The position numbers and the translations under genes were made by a program. A model generated the notes under the pieces. It was not told the origin of the DNA. It saw nothing but the letters and a program-made list of their open reading frames with translations, and searched no databases. This document shows positions 10,401 to 18,801 of a DNA stretch of 64,000 nucleotides, piece by piece. The DNA is from MFD04580-c1 sp963702995 (GTDB lineage: Bacteria; Planctomycetota; Phycisphaerae; Tepidisphaerales; Tepidisphaeraceae), in the NCBI GenBank assembly GCA_963702995.1, contig OY969783.1:4278001-4342000 (forward strand), read 5' to 3'. Numbering within the stretch: position 1 is the first letter of the stretch; every line of letters starts with the position of its first letter.

Positions 10401-10625
10401 TTCGATGCTGTGGCAGTTGTAGCAGTTGGCGGAAAGGATCGGCCGCACTTTGGCTTCGAAGAAGTCGAGCTGCTGCTTGGTCGGCTGCGGGGCGGTCGCG
10501 GTGTTGATCGCCGGAGCCGCTGACGCTGAAGCCGGCTGCGGCGACGACGGCGTCACCGCCGCGCCCACCAGGCCGGCCGCCACGCTGACAACGGCCGCCG
10601 AGAACGTGTAAAGAAGTTTGCTCAT
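7479..10625 (-). CDS. PSCyt1-DUF1549-DUF1553 planctomycete cytochrome protein
   Basis: Large exported protein (1048 residues) of a family expanded in planctomycetes. The chosen ATG at 10625 gives MSKLLYTFSAAVVSVAAGLVG, a signal peptide. A cytochrome-like haem motif CYNCH is at residues 68-72 in the PSCyt1 domain, followed by LQMPPKGEKLG. DUF1549 begins at PVDNFVLAKLEQNG and carries a second haem-type motif CARCH. The C-terminal DUF1553 has ARVMMNRFWMHHFG and LKKMHKLVMLSSAYRQSS. Members are usually encoded next to a DUF1501 protein, as here. The role is not established; polymer or sulfated-carbohydrate metabolism has been proposed for the pair. The repeat C copy lies just upstream. Confidence 0.93.
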   Translation of the reverse strand: MSKLLYTFSAAVVSVAAGLVGAAVTPSSPQPASASAAPAINTATAPQPTKQQLDFFEAKVRPILSANCYNCHSIESGKAKGKLTLDTREGLLKGGDNGPEITPGDPDQSRLIRAISYNDPDLQMPPKGEKLGPQAIADLTTWVKMGAADPRTSTVATASKLTGLTDKARAHWAYQPVKQPAVPQVKNAAWVRMPVDNFVLAKLEQNGMRPNALANKESLIRRATFDLIGLPPTPEEVQAFVGDASPDAFEKVVDRLLASPHYGERWGRFWLDSARYSDTSGAEGNVDRRNDYRYAHAWTYRDYVIQAFNDDKPYDQFLREQIAADLLPTAKENPATLAALGFLTVGKRFANPNDQIDERIDALGKATQGITIACARCHDHKFDPIPTEDYYSLHGIFLSTIEPEVKPLLAPEPTTPEYTEFKKQLADIETHNRQIYFDLLATKSIEFRKKASAYLQVGLYGRKNAASELRTRNKLIADNNLDRDLYQGGFRAVRKGDPVFGPLLRFAEIPPEAFADKAKDALAEVTAADDSLEHYNTLRAAEPRDADPRRVVRVKGAKGFGMDNRQSIARRINPLVVRAFKAVDPESIKSLKDVADVYGKLFIEHDGDARAYLEACRTATTPVVKGFDAAVVDLAEEPTPIDPAPLITTDHLREISPLLPVVNQGAYQKFSLSQINELLLTHPAAPARAMVVADAPNPRDSAVMIRGEALNRGPIVPRRYLEIIAGKDRKNFTQGSGRLQLADAIASRDNPLTARVMMNRFWMHHFGEAFVRTPDDLGVQSEAPSHPELLDYLSARFVQGGWSLKKMHKLVMLSSAYRQSSMTNPAYANKDPDNRLLWRANLRRLDFEAIRDAMLQFTGKLDHTIGGKPVNLTDEPYSNRRSVYGYIDRGDLPELMAQFDFADPDMANSRRVTTIVPSQALFFMNSPMTVDVVRKVTTRPEFVNAADDNGKVQALYEVLFQRPAKPEEVAFATEYLNDAKSQGVAVDAKPRADVGNMKAGKQAKAGGYKGNGRQRIHNEGDRVVRRPLTVWEQYAQALLFTNEIAYVN

Positions 10626-10671
10626 GTCGATGACCCCGACCTGGAGGGAACAGGACTCAATCCGAATCACG

Positions 10672-10780
10672 AAATCCGAAGTAATGAACAACTGGAAAGG
10701 AAGAAATCGGATCCAAGCGGCGGAATCGGGTTCCGTTTCGAATTTATTTCGCTTCCCTTGGTCCTTCGTGCTTCGGATTT
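10672..10780. repeat. dispersed repeat, family C, copy 1
   Basis: The ends AAATCCGAAG (10672-10681) and CTTCGGATTT (10771-10780) are inverted. Copies 2 and 3 at 14698-14820 and 60314-60422 share the ends, the GGAAAnGAAGAAA..CGGA left interior and the TTCGTGCTTCGGATTT-like right end. All three lie between genes. Confidence 0.7.
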
Positions 10781-10794
10781 AGACTTTTCGAGCT

Positions 10795-12249
10795 TTACGC
10801 GATCACTTCTTTGACCACGTTCCCGAAGTTGTCGGTGAATCGGAAGTCGCGGCCGTTGTAGCGGTAGGTGAGCTTCTTGTGGTCAAAGCCCAGCAGCGCC
10901 AGGATCGTCGCGTGCAGGTCGTGGATATGGACGCGGTCGGTCTCGGCCCGGGCGCCGAATTCGTCCGTCGCACCGTAGGTGGTGCCGCCTTTGACGCCGC
11001 CGCCGGCCATCCAGGTGCAGAACCCGCGGCCATTGTGGTCGCGGCCGGGGTTGGCGCTCCCGCCCCGATCGCGCGTCACGGTGCGGCCGAACTCGCCGCC
11101 CCAGATGATGAGCGTGTCGTCGAGCAGGCCGCGCTGCTTCAGGTCGGCGATCAGGGCGGCCGCCGGCTGGTCGATCTCGCCCGCCTTGCGCCGCAGGCTC
11201 TGTTCCAGGTTCGAGTGGTGATCCCACCCGCCGGTGATCACCTGGACGAACCGCACGCCGCGCTCGACCAGCCGCCGGGCGACGAGGAGCTTGGTGCCCA
11301 GTTCCGAGTCGCCGTACTTGGCGCGAACGTCGTCGGATTCCTTGCGGATGTTGAAGGCGTCGGTCGCTTCGGTCTGCATCCGGAAGGCCATTTCGAATGA
11401 CTCGATCCGGGCCTCAAGCTGCTCTTCCTTGTGCAGGTTCTCGGCGTGGAGCGTGTTGAGCTTGCGGGCCAGGTCGAGCTGCTTGCGCTGGTCCGTCTCA
11501 CCCATGAACGGGTTGTAGATGTTCAGCAGGACCTGGTTCAGCGGCATGTTCGCCGAGTAGTTGACGTTCACGCCCTGGTAGAGGCTGGGCAGGAACGACG
11601 CCTGCCGATATTCGGCCTTTCCGCCACCAAGCGAGATAAAGCCCGGCATGTTCTGGTTCTCGGTCCCCAGCCCGTAGACCACCCACGAGCCCATGCTCGG
11701 CTTGGGGATCTGGATCGAGCCGGTGTGCATGTTCCGCGTGGCCGGCTCGTGCGCCGGGACGTCGGTCCACATCGAACGGATGACGCACATGTCGTCAACG
11801 CACTCGCCCAGGTGCGGGAAGATCTCGCTCACCTCCACACCCGACTTGCCCTTCTTTTCGAACTTGAACGGTGACGGGTAGGCCAGGCCGCTTAACCCAG
11901 GGAGCGTCTCATCGGCATACTTGGCCAGGGCGGGTTTGGGGTCCCACGTATCGACATGGGATGGGCCGCCGCCGGCGAAGATGTGGATCACGTGCTTCGC
12001 CTTGGCGGGGAAGTGCGACTTCTTCGGCAGCAGCGCCGCCGCCGCCGAACCGGGGACGGGCGCCGACGCGGCCGCGGTCGCTTCCGCGCCGCGTGCCCAA
12101 GAGCCGAGCATGCCGTTGCCCAACATCATGGCCAGCGAGAGCGAGCCCATGCCCATGCCGGTCCGCTGAAGCATCTGCCGGCGCGTCATGAACGCGTCTT
12201 CGAGACGCGGGGCATGTTCTTCGGGGTTGTAGTTGGGCAACCGAGCCAT
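10795..12249 (-). CDS. DUF1501 domain-containing protein with Tat-type signal
   Basis: 484-residue protein of the sulfatase/alkaline-phosphatase-like DUF1501 family. The N-terminus (ATG at 12249) has TRRQMLQRTGMGMGSLSLAMM, a twin-arginine-like export signal. Typical family blocks are HVIHIFAGGGPSHVDTWDPKP, MTDVPAHEP-like context (SMWTDVPAHEPATRNMHTG), LIIWGGEFGRTVTRD and GRDHNGRGFCTWMAGGG. It follows the PSCyt1 partner's upstream side on the same strand, but a 169-bp gap with repeat C separates them; transcription order is DUF1501 first. The family's true substrate is unknown. A 19-bp perfect dyad lies 82 bp upstream of its start. Confidence 0.93.
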   Translation of the reverse strand: MARLPNYNPEEHAPRLEDAFMTRRQMLQRTGMGMGSLSLAMMLGNGMLGSWARGAEATAAASAPVPGSAAAALLPKKSHFPAKAKHVIHIFAGGGPSHVDTWDPKPALAKYADETLPGLSGLAYPSPFKFEKKGKSGVEVSEIFPHLGECVDDMCVIRSMWTDVPAHEPATRNMHTGSIQIPKPSMGSWVVYGLGTENQNMPGFISLGGGKAEYRQASFLPSLYQGVNVNYSANMPLNQVLLNIYNPFMGETDQRKQLDLARKLNTLHAENLHKEEQLEARIESFEMAFRMQTEATDAFNIRKESDDVRAKYGDSELGTKLLVARRLVERGVRFVQVITGGWDHHSNLEQSLRRKAGEIDQPAAALIADLKQRGLLDDTLIIWGGEFGRTVTRDRGGSANPGRDHNGRGFCTWMAGGGVKGGTTYGATDEFGARAETDRVHIHDLHATILALLGFDHKKLTYRYNGRDFRFTDNFGNVVKEVIA

Positions 12250-12331
12250 AAGGGTACCTCGCTGCAAGACAGGCCCGCCGATCAATTCGACGGAGTCGGA
12301 TCAGAACGAACGCGGAGAGCCGGTTCGGCTC

Positions 12332-12350
12332 GGAATATCTCAGATATTCC
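12332..12350. promoter_or_regulatory. 19-bp perfect dyad, candidate operator
   Basis: GGAATATCTCAGATATTCC is a perfect palindrome around one central base, AT-rich within a GC-rich 355-bp gap. It lies 82 bp upstream of the DUF1501 start, a position suited to regulator binding. Nothing else recognisable was found in the gap. Confidence 0.5.
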
Positions 12351-12604
12351 AATGCGCCGGCCGACGTGCCGACCTTATTACGGACAAAGGGAGTAATTGT
12401 TGCGGCCGTGAAATGACGGAATCTTCGCCTTCGCGAGCCGGCCGCCGAGCCCCCCTTTCAACCCTTGGCGGCCCCGCCGCCTTCGTCGGGCGGCTCCTTC
12501 CCGAAAAGCAAGGCTGGCGCATCAGTTGCGAATTTCCCGGTCGTACCGGCGCGACCGCATTGATGCCGACCAAGTGAATAAGCGAATCGGATTTCGCAGG
12601 CCGA

Positions 12605-14629
12605 TTATTGCTCGCGCAGGTCGTACTCGGCTTCGAGTTGTTCGAGCTTTTTGGCGAGGGTGTCGTATTCGGACTTGAGCTTTTGGCTCTTGGCGGGGTT
12701 CTTGAAGGCGTCAACGGCCGCGAAGGTGCCCTGGCATTCGGCGACGGCGATCTCAGTGTCGGTGATCTGCTGCTCCAGCTCCTTCAAACTCAGGCGGCCG
12801 AAGGGGCGGGCGTATGGGTTGTCCTTCTTTTTCGACGCCTCCCTGGCCTTCTGCTGTGAGGCGTTCTGCTCGGGGGCTTTATGCTGGAGTGTCTTCTGCT
12901 GCTGCGGAGCGGGCTTGACGGCGGTTGCTCGGCCCCCGCCGGAGTCGGATCTTCCCCGGCTGCCGCCGCGGCCGCTGTCGTTGGATCGTTTCGACTCGGC
13001 CGCTTCCTCGGCCGCCTTTTCGGCCAGCTTTCGCTGCCATGCCGAGTAGTTGTCGTCGAAGTCGATCATGTTCGGCGGCTCGAGGATGAACAGCCGCTTG
13101 GCGACGCGATCCAGGAAGTATCGGTCGTGGCTGACGACGATCACCGTGCCGTCGAAATCACGGAGGGCGTTTTCCAGCGCCTCGCAGGTGGCGATGTCGA
13201 GGTGGTTCGTCGGCTCGTCGAGGATCATGACGTTGGGCTTATCGATCAGGAGCTGCGCCAGCCGCACCCGTGCCCGTTCGCCGCCGCTTAAGAGCTTGAT
13301 CTGCTTGTCGGCGTCGTCGCCCCGGAAGAGCATCAGCCCCAGCACGTCCCGCAGCGCCTGCCCGCTCACCGCCCGGTCGCCGAGGACTTCTTCGGCGATG
13401 GTGCTCTCTTCGTCGAACTCATCGACGCCCAGCCGCTGGTCGTAGTAGCCGAGCTTGAGGTTCGCCCCCCACTTGATGTTGCCCGAGTCGGCGTCTTCTT
13501 CAGCCAGCAGGACCTTGAGCATCGTCGTCTTGCCGCTGCCGTTGGGCCCGATGATGCCGATCCGCTCGCCGCGGACAATATCGAACTTGAGGTTGTCCCA
13601 GAGCCGCTTCCTGTCGAACGACTTCGACAGCTCCCGAACCTGCAGGACCTGGTCCCCCGCGCGCTGGTCGGCGCCCAGCGACAGCTTGATATGCGACTGC
13701 GTGCTGACCGCCTGTACCATTTGCTCGCTGATGAGCAGCCGGTTGAGCCGCTTCTCGCGCCCTTTGGCCTCTTTGCTACGCTGGCCGGCGCCGAAACGAC
13801 GGATGAATTCCTTCTGCTTTTCGATGTCGGCTTGCTGCTCTTCGTAGGCCCGCTGCTGCGAGAGCTCCTGCAGCTCGCGCTGGGCCACGAATGCGGTGTA
13901 GTTGCCAGGGTAGCTTCTGATTTTGGCGCCGGTGAGCCAGATGATCCGCGTCGCCAGGCGGTCGAGCAGATAGCGATCGTGGCTGATGATGACGACCGCC
14001 CCGCCGAAGCTCAGCAGGTACTTTTCCAGCCACTCGATGGCCGCCAGATCGAGGTGGTTCGTCGGCTCGTCGAGCAGGAGGATGTCCGGCTCGCTGATCA
14101 GCAGCTTGGCCAGCGCCAGCCGCGACCGCTGCCCGCCGGAGAGCGTGGAGACCGCCTGCTCCCACGTCTCGTTCAGCAGCCCGACGCCCTGGAGCGTCGC
14201 TTCGAGCTTGTGCCGCCAGGCGTACCCGCCCGCGAGCTCGAAATCGTGCTGGACGTCCTGATACTTGTTCAGCGCCTTCTCCAGCGCGTCCCCCTGGACG
14301 TGGCCCATCTCATGCTCGATATCGCGCAGCTTGTGAGCCAGGGCGTGCAGTTCGCCAAAGGCGAGCTCGGCCTCGTCGATGACCGTATTGGTGACGTCGA
14401 ACGAAGGGTCCTGCGACAGGTGCCCGATCTTGATGCCCTTGGAGATGGCGACGATGCCCGAATCGGGGATCAGCTCGCCGATCAGCGCCTTGAATAGCGT
14501 GGTCTTGCCACTCCCATTCGCCCCGATGAACCCGATGCGCTCCCCGCGCTCGATGTTCAGGCAGAGCTGGTCGAACATCAGGCGTTGCCCGAAGGTTTTC
14601 TCGATATTGGTCAGCGATGCGATCGACAC
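12605..14629 (-). CDS. uup: ABC-F family ATPase, Uup-like
   Basis: 674-residue soluble protein with two ABC cassettes and no membrane domain. Cassette 1 has Walker A GANGSGKTT at about residues 37-45, signature LSGGQRSRLALAKLL and Walker B ILLLDEPTNHLD. Cassette 2 has GPNGSGKTT, LSGGERARVRLAQLL and VMILDEPTNHLD. Between them is the ABC-F linker region (YEEQQADIEKQKEFIRRFGAGQRSKEAKGREKRL). The C-terminus is a basic, low-complexity stretch followed by a coiled coil (LSLKELEQQITDTEIAVAEC), as in Uup. ABC-F proteins act on ribosomes; Uup is also linked to DNA transposition control. Exact subfamily assignment rests on the C-terminal coiled coil. Confidence 0.9.
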   Translation of the reverse strand: MSIASLTNIEKTFGQRLMFDQLCLNIERGERIGFIGANGSGKTTLFKALIGELIPDSGIVAISKGIKIGHLSQDPSFDVTNTVIDEAELAFGELHALAHKLRDIEHEMGHVQGDALEKALNKYQDVQHDFELAGGYAWRHKLEATLQGVGLLNETWEQAVSTLSGGQRSRLALAKLLISEPDILLLDEPTNHLDLAAIEWLEKYLLSFGGAVVIISHDRYLLDRLATRIIWLTGAKIRSYPGNYTAFVAQRELQELSQQRAYEEQQADIEKQKEFIRRFGAGQRSKEAKGREKRLNRLLISEQMVQAVSTQSHIKLSLGADQRAGDQVLQVRELSKSFDRKRLWDNLKFDIVRGERIGIIGPNGSGKTTMLKVLLAEEDADSGNIKWGANLKLGYYDQRLGVDEFDEESTIAEEVLGDRAVSGQALRDVLGLMLFRGDDADKQIKLLSGGERARVRLAQLLIDKPNVMILDEPTNHLDIATCEALENALRDFDGTVIVVSHDRYFLDRVAKRLFILEPPNMIDFDDNYSAWQRKLAEKAAEEAAESKRSNDSGRGGSRGRSDSGGGRATAVKPAPQQQKTLQHKAPEQNASQQKAREASKKKDNPYARPFGRLSLKELEQQITDTEIAVAECQGTFAAVDAFKNPAKSQKLKSEYDTLAKKLEQLEAEYDLREQ

Positions 14630-14697
14630 AGTACGAAGGTAGGGGAGATAGCCGGGGATGGCAAATGCTCAGGTCATGTGAAGGGAGGTTAAAGGGG

Positions 14698-14820
14698 AAA
14701 TCCGAAGCTCGAAACCCGAATCAAGGCGGGAAGGCGGAAAGAGGAAATCGGACGAGGCCGATGGGTTGTTTCTGCTTGGGCCCCTTTTTGAGCTTCCTTG
14801 AGATTTCGTGCTTCGGATTT
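14698..14820. repeat. dispersed repeat, family C, copy 2
   Basis: The 123-bp copy begins AAATCCGAAG and ends CTTCGGATTT, with the GGAAAGAGGAAATCGGA-type interior and GATTTCGTGCTTCGG right end seen in the other copies. It lies between uup and the small gene at 14830. Confidence 0.7.
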
Positions 14821-14829
14821 TGCGATCAC

Positions 14830-15057
14830 TCACGTCCAAAGCTTCCAGGCGTCCGGAGGGATCATTGGCTCGAAGGATTCGTCATAGCGTTCGACGCCGC
14901 CCCGCAACGCGCGGCGTACCTGTTCGATTGAGGCACGCCCCGGAACCACCTCATCAAGTTCCGCAACGATGATTTCGACATGCTGGCCGTCGGGGAAGGG
15001 AAGGTCCGAGAGAACGAGCTTTCCTCCCTGGACGACCGCGTTATGAATCCGGTGCAT
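14830..15057 (-). CDS. small hypothetical protein, possibly antitoxin-like
   Basis: 75-residue protein starting MHRIHNAVVQGGKLVLSDLPFPDGQHVEIIV. The pattern of a short N-terminal strand, then GKLVLSDLPFPDGQHVEIIV, resembles AF2212/DUF104-type antitoxins that begin with a similar beta hairpin. The second half (EQVRRALRGGVERYDESFEPMIPPDAWKLW) could be a toxin-binding tail. No toxin gene is adjacent, so the assignment is tentative and the gene may be an orphan. It ends 10 bp from repeat C copy 2. Confidence 0.5.
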   Translation of the reverse strand: MHRIHNAVVQGGKLVLSDLPFPDGQHVEIIVAELDEVVPGRASIEQVRRALRGGVERYDESFEPMIPPDAWKLWT

Positions 15058-15096
15058 TCCAAGATAATAAGGGCGTGGTTTCCTGCCCGCAAAGCT

Positions 15097-15840
15097 TTAC
15101 TTCTGTGACGGCCTGGTCGTCGCGCCGCCCGCAGCGCCGTCGAGCAGCTTTAGAACCTCGTCATATCCGGCGAGGCGCCCTGGCGTTCTCGAATCGTCTT
15201 TCCTGCCGGCCGTCAAGTCTCTCCCAAACACCGCAAACCTGTGCGGCGTGCGGCCGGACTTCGTCCGCGCATTGATGTCAGCGCCGCGCTCGATCAGGAA
15301 CTTGACCATCTCCCGTGATCCGGCCATTGCGGCACGGTGCAGCGCGGTCTCTCCCCGCGCGTCGGCCGCGTTCACGTTCACCCCCCGATCGAGCATCAGT
15401 CGCACCACGTCAACTTGGCCTTCGCCGGCGGCCGCCAGCAGCGGCCTCGGATTGCCCGACCCTTCGACCTTCGCCCCGTGATCCATCAACAGCGCAACCA
15501 TCTTCGCGTTGCCCCGATAGGCGGCACACGTCAGCGGCAGGTCTTCCTGCTTCGGGTCGTTGGGGTCGGCACCATGTGCAAACAGCAGTTCGGCGGTCTC
15601 AAGATCGTCCATGAACACCGCCTCCCGCAGCGGCGAGAAGCCGTGGCTGGGTACGTTCACGTACGCACCGGCATCCAGCAACGCACGAACTTTCGCGTGG
15701 TCACCGTGTCGGATCGCGTCGGTCAACGCCTCTTCGACCGCGGGTTCCCGCAGGGCCGGCCGAGTCGTCGGTGCGGCGGCCACGAACGGACATAGGTACG
15801 CGCACGACACGAGCAAGAGCATCGGCGGGATCTTGGGCAT
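15097..15840 (-). CDS. exported ankyrin-repeat protein
   Basis: 247-residue protein. The chosen ATG gives MPKIPPMLLLVSCAYLCPFVAAA, a signal peptide, followed by a threonine/proline linker. About five ankyrin repeats follow: HAKVRALLDAGAYVNVPSHG, LETAELLFAHGADPNDPKQ, AKMVALLMDHGAKVEGSG, VDVVRLMLDRGVNVNAADARGETALHRAA, and REMVKFLIERGADINARTKSG. Ankyrin repeats mediate protein binding; no catalytic domain is attached. It is transcribed divergently from the nuclease gene at 15923, with only 82 bp between them. Confidence 0.85.
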   Translation of the reverse strand: MPKIPPMLLLVSCAYLCPFVAAAPTTRPALREPAVEEALTDAIRHGDHAKVRALLDAGAYVNVPSHGFSPLREAVFMDDLETAELLFAHGADPNDPKQEDLPLTCAAYRGNAKMVALLMDHGAKVEGSGNPRPLLAAAGEGQVDVVRLMLDRGVNVNAADARGETALHRAAMAGSREMVKFLIERGADINARTKSGRTPHRFAVFGRDLTAGRKDDSRTPGRLAGYDEVLKLLDGAAGGATTRPSQK

Positions 15841-15922
15841 AGAGTCGGTCCCGTTGGCGGGCGGCAATCAGCTTTGGAGCGACAATGCACATCGCGATCG
15901 ACTTTGGGTAACTTACCCGCCG

Positions 15923-17083
15923 ATGAGCAAGTCCCGCCAGATTCAAAGGGTCAAAGCTGCACGGAAGCCCGTGTCCGCACCGAAGACCGCCACCGATTTC
16001 GACGCGGTGCTGGCCCTCATCCAGAACGCCCGCGCACGCACGGTTTCGACAGTGAACTCGTCGTTGATCGACCTCTATTGGGCGATCGGAAATTATATCA
16101 GCCGTAAGGTTGCCACCGACGGGTGGGGGCAAGGGACCGTCGTCGCGCTGGCGGCGCACGTGCGGCGACGACTGCCAAACGTGCGTGGTTTCTCCGCGCA
16201 GAACCTGTGGCGAATGCGGCAGTTTCACGACGTTTTCAGATCGCTTCCAAAACTCTCAGCGCTGTTGAGAGAATTGTCCTGGAGCCACAATCTCGCGATC
16301 ATGAGTCAGGCGAAGCGGGATGAAGAACGAGAGTTTTACCTGCGAATGTCCGTGCGGGAGCGATGGACGCTTCGCCAACTGGAGAGGCAACTTGCCAGTG
16401 GTTTGTTCGAGCGAGTCGCGCTTTCACCCGTGACGCTCGCGCCGCCGATGCGCGATGTCCATCCCGAAGCCGCATCATTCTTCAAAGACACATACCTGAT
16501 TGAGTTCCTCGACCTTCCGAAAGATCACTCAGAAGCGGATCTTCATGGGTCGCTCGTCGATCACCTCAAGGATTTCCTCATCGAGCTTGGCCGCGACTTC
16601 TGCTTTGTCGGTAGTCATTACCCCGTCCAGGTGGGCAAGGTCGATTTCGAGATTGACCTCCTCTTTTTTCACCGGGGCCTGAATTGCCTGATCGACATCG
16701 AATTGAAAATTGAACAGTTCAAGCCCGAGCATCTCGGCAAGCTGAACTTTTACCTGGAGGCTTTGGATCGAAACGTCCGGAAGCCCCACGAGAACCCTTC
16801 GATCGGCGTCTTGCTCTGCGCGACCAAGGATCAGGAAGTCGTCGAATATGCGTTGAGCCGCTCGGCCTCGCCCGCGTTGGTCGCGGATTACTCAACTCGG
16901 CTGCCGGACAAGGCACTCTTGGAGGCGAAGCTGCACGAGTTCTATTCGCTCGCGGCCGGGCGGCTCGCTCCAGGTTTGGCCAAGGCAGCCCCTCGTCGAG
17001 ATGAAGCCCGACCCGAGTCCTCCAAGATCAAGAGTCGTCGCCCCGCCCCGAAGCGACGACCCGCTCAAAAGCGGCCGAATTAG
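15923..17083 (+). CDS. YhcG/DUF1016 family PDDEXK nuclease
   Basis: 386-residue protein of the YhcG family. The N-terminal DUF1016 region has SSLIDLYWAIGNYISRKV, GWGQGTVVALAAHVRRRLPN and GFSAQNLWRMRQFHDVF. The C-terminal nuclease domain has VGKVDFEIDLLFFHRGLN and LIDIELKIEQFKPEHLGKL, where D and the ELK triad fit a PDDEXK core. A basic tail (KIKSRRPAPKRRPAQKR) follows. The start is the ATG at 15923. Family members occur as solitary genes in defence islands and near restriction systems; no methylase is adjacent here. It lies at the start of an accessory stretch extending to 25 kb. Confidence 0.85.
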   Translation: MSKSRQIQRVKAARKPVSAPKTATDFDAVLALIQNARARTVSTVNSSLIDLYWAIGNYISRKVATDGWGQGTVVALAAHVRRRLPNVRGFSAQNLWRMRQFHDVFRSLPKLSALLRELSWSHNLAIMSQAKRDEEREFYLRMSVRERWTLRQLERQLASGLFERVALSPVTLAPPMRDVHPEAASFFKDTYLIEFLDLPKDHSEADLHGSLVDHLKDFLIELGRDFCFVGSHYPVQVGKVDFEIDLLFFHRGLNCLIDIELKIEQFKPEHLGKLNFYLEALDRNVRKPHENPSIGVLLCATKDQEVVEYALSRSASPALVADYSTRLPDKALLEAKLHEFYSLAAGRLAPGLAKAAPRRDEARPESSKIKSRRPAPKRRPAQKRPN

Positions 17084-17129
17084 CCTTTCCCGAAGAAAAA
17101 CCTTGAACCTGAAGGATCACACGGCCATT

Positions 17130-17147
17130 CTCTCAGCGCGCTGAGAG
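17130..17147. terminator. 18-bp palindrome between convergent genes
   Basis: CTCTCAGCGCGCTGAGAG is a perfect palindrome between the converging nuclease and phosphoesterase genes. It could fold as a bidirectional terminator, though there is no clear T run on either side. Confidence 0.4.
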
Positions 17148-17188
17148 TATTACGGCCGCGGGGCTTGAGGGCACACCGACCGTGCCCG

Positions 17189-18502
17189 CTACGTCCGCGC
17201 TTTCCGGAACGTCAGCAACCCCACCTCCGCCGGCGCGTTCACCCGCAGCGGGAACCACGCCCCCAGGCCGTTGGAGATGAAGAGCTGGCTCTCTCCCTTC
17301 TGGTACGCCCCGGACCAGTAACGGAAGACGCACGGGCCGGCGCCGAGGTGGTCGGTCAGCATGACCTGCCCGCCGTGCGTGTGGCCGCAGAGTGTGAGCG
17401 GCCACCCGGCGGCCGCGATCGGGTCGAATGTGTGCGGGTGGTGCGTCAGCACGATCGGGAACTCGCCCGCACGGGGTGGCGGCAGCCGCTGCACCGAGCG
17501 GCCGACAGCCAGGTCGGTGATGCTGCGGCGGTCGTGGTAATCGACGCCGCGCAAGTGGTTCGCCTTCCCCTCAAGCGGCCCGCCCCAACTGATCCCCGCG
17601 ATCCGGATCGCCGTCGAGCGGCCGGGGATCCTCCGCACCACCGCCTCATCCAGCAGCAGCGGCAACCCCGCGTCGAGCACCTTTTTCTCGAATCGGTCCA
17701 GGTCGTCGATCAGGTCGTGGTTCCCTTCGATCATCGCCAGGCATGTTCGCCCATGGCGGGGTACGAGCCGGCGGAGAAAATCGATCCCGGCCGGCAGGTC
17801 GGCGATGGCGTAGTCGATCAGGTCGCCGGTGAAGCAGATCAGGTCGGCGTTGAGCGCGTTGATCGCGTCGGCCAGCCGCTCCGGGCTCCCCGGCCGCGTG
17901 AATTTGCCCAGGTGCAGGTCGGAGACGTGGGCGATGGTCAGCCCATCCAGATCGGCCGGCAGCGTCGCCAGCGACAGGTCCGCCCGCCGCACGCGGAACC
18001 TCCCCGCCTGGGCGGCCGCCACGCCCCCCAGCCCGACCGCCGCCAACGGCGGCACCGCCGCGGCCGCCATCGCCCCCAGCACCGCCCGTCGCGTCACGCC
18101 CGCTCCTGGAGCCCCCTCCGTCGCGGCCCCCGCCGTCACGGCCCCCTCCATCGCTTGCGAGTCACCCGGCCGCGGCATGCCGTGCAACCGCGCAAATCGC
18201 CGAATCACCCCCGCGGCCGCCGAAAGCAGAAGAATCGGAAGCGCCACCGGCAAAACCACGATGTGCCAGAAGTATCCGGCGGCATGAAGCACGAGCAGCC
18301 CATTCGCGATGAAAGGATTGGCGTTAGTCGGATGATGAAAGTACCAGGGCCGCCGGATGATCACCCGCCCATAGGCGGCCGCCGCCGCCGACAGGGCCAC
18401 ATTCCCCACCCGCCACGCCCACCCCACCCGAGCGCTCCGCAGCCGCCAATCGGCCGCCAGGCACCAGGTGAAGTCTGCGAACATGAAGGCGAGGAAGAGC
18501 AT
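17189..18502 (-). CDS. membrane-anchored metallophosphoesterase
   Basis: 437-residue protein of the YkuE/YaeI-like calcineurin phosphoesterase group. From the ATG at 18502 (MLFLAFMFADFTWCL) there are several hydrophobic segments, including HIVVLPVALPILLLSAAAGVI and a Tat-like or alanine-rich segment near GVTRRAVLGAMAAAAVPP. The catalytic domain follows: IAHVSDLHLGKF, LICFTGDLIDY, MIEGNHDLIDD, LTHHPHTFD, and LTLCGHTHGGQV, i.e. the DxH, GD, GNHD, H and GHxH metal ligands. A phospholipid-pyrophosphatase role is known for relatives; the substrate here is unknown. The gene is convergent with the nuclease. Confidence 0.88.
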   Translation of the reverse strand: MLFLAFMFADFTWCLAADWRLRSARVGWAWRVGNVALSAAAAAYGRVIIRRPWYFHHPTNANPFIANGLLVLHAAGYFWHIVVLPVALPILLLSAAAGVIRRFARLHGMPRPGDSQAMEGAVTAGAATEGAPGAGVTRRAVLGAMAAAAVPPLAAVGLGGVAAAQAGRFRVRRADLSLATLPADLDGLTIAHVSDLHLGKFTRPGSPERLADAINALNADLICFTGDLIDYAIADLPAGIDFLRRLVPRHGRTCLAMIEGNHDLIDDLDRFEKKVLDAGLPLLLDEAVVRRIPGRSTAIRIAGISWGGPLEGKANHLRGVDYHDRRSITDLAVGRSVQRLPPPRAGEFPIVLTHHPHTFDPIAAAGWPLTLCGHTHGGQVMLTDHLGAGPCVFRYWSGAYQKGESQLFISNGLGAWFPLRVNAPAEVGLLTFRKART

Positions 18503-18801
18503 CCGAATGGGTTTCGTTTTATCGAAAAGAGCTACCCGCGAGCCGCGCCCGTAAGGAAGCGGTCTCAGACCGCTCCGCATCGGTCCGCGATGCCGCCGAA
18601 CGCCCCTCACCCGCGCACCCGGATCGCTCCGTCACCGTTGCGGCTCGAAGGCTAACGCGCGCACCCGAAGCCGCCCCGCCGTCGGCCGCCTGCTCCTGCT
18701 CCTTCGCTATCGGCCGCAGGGAACATGATGTAAATGCAGCGTAGCGGTTGAACCCGGAAATTCGATACGCAGACGTTCGCCGGCGCTAAGACGGACGACA
18801 T

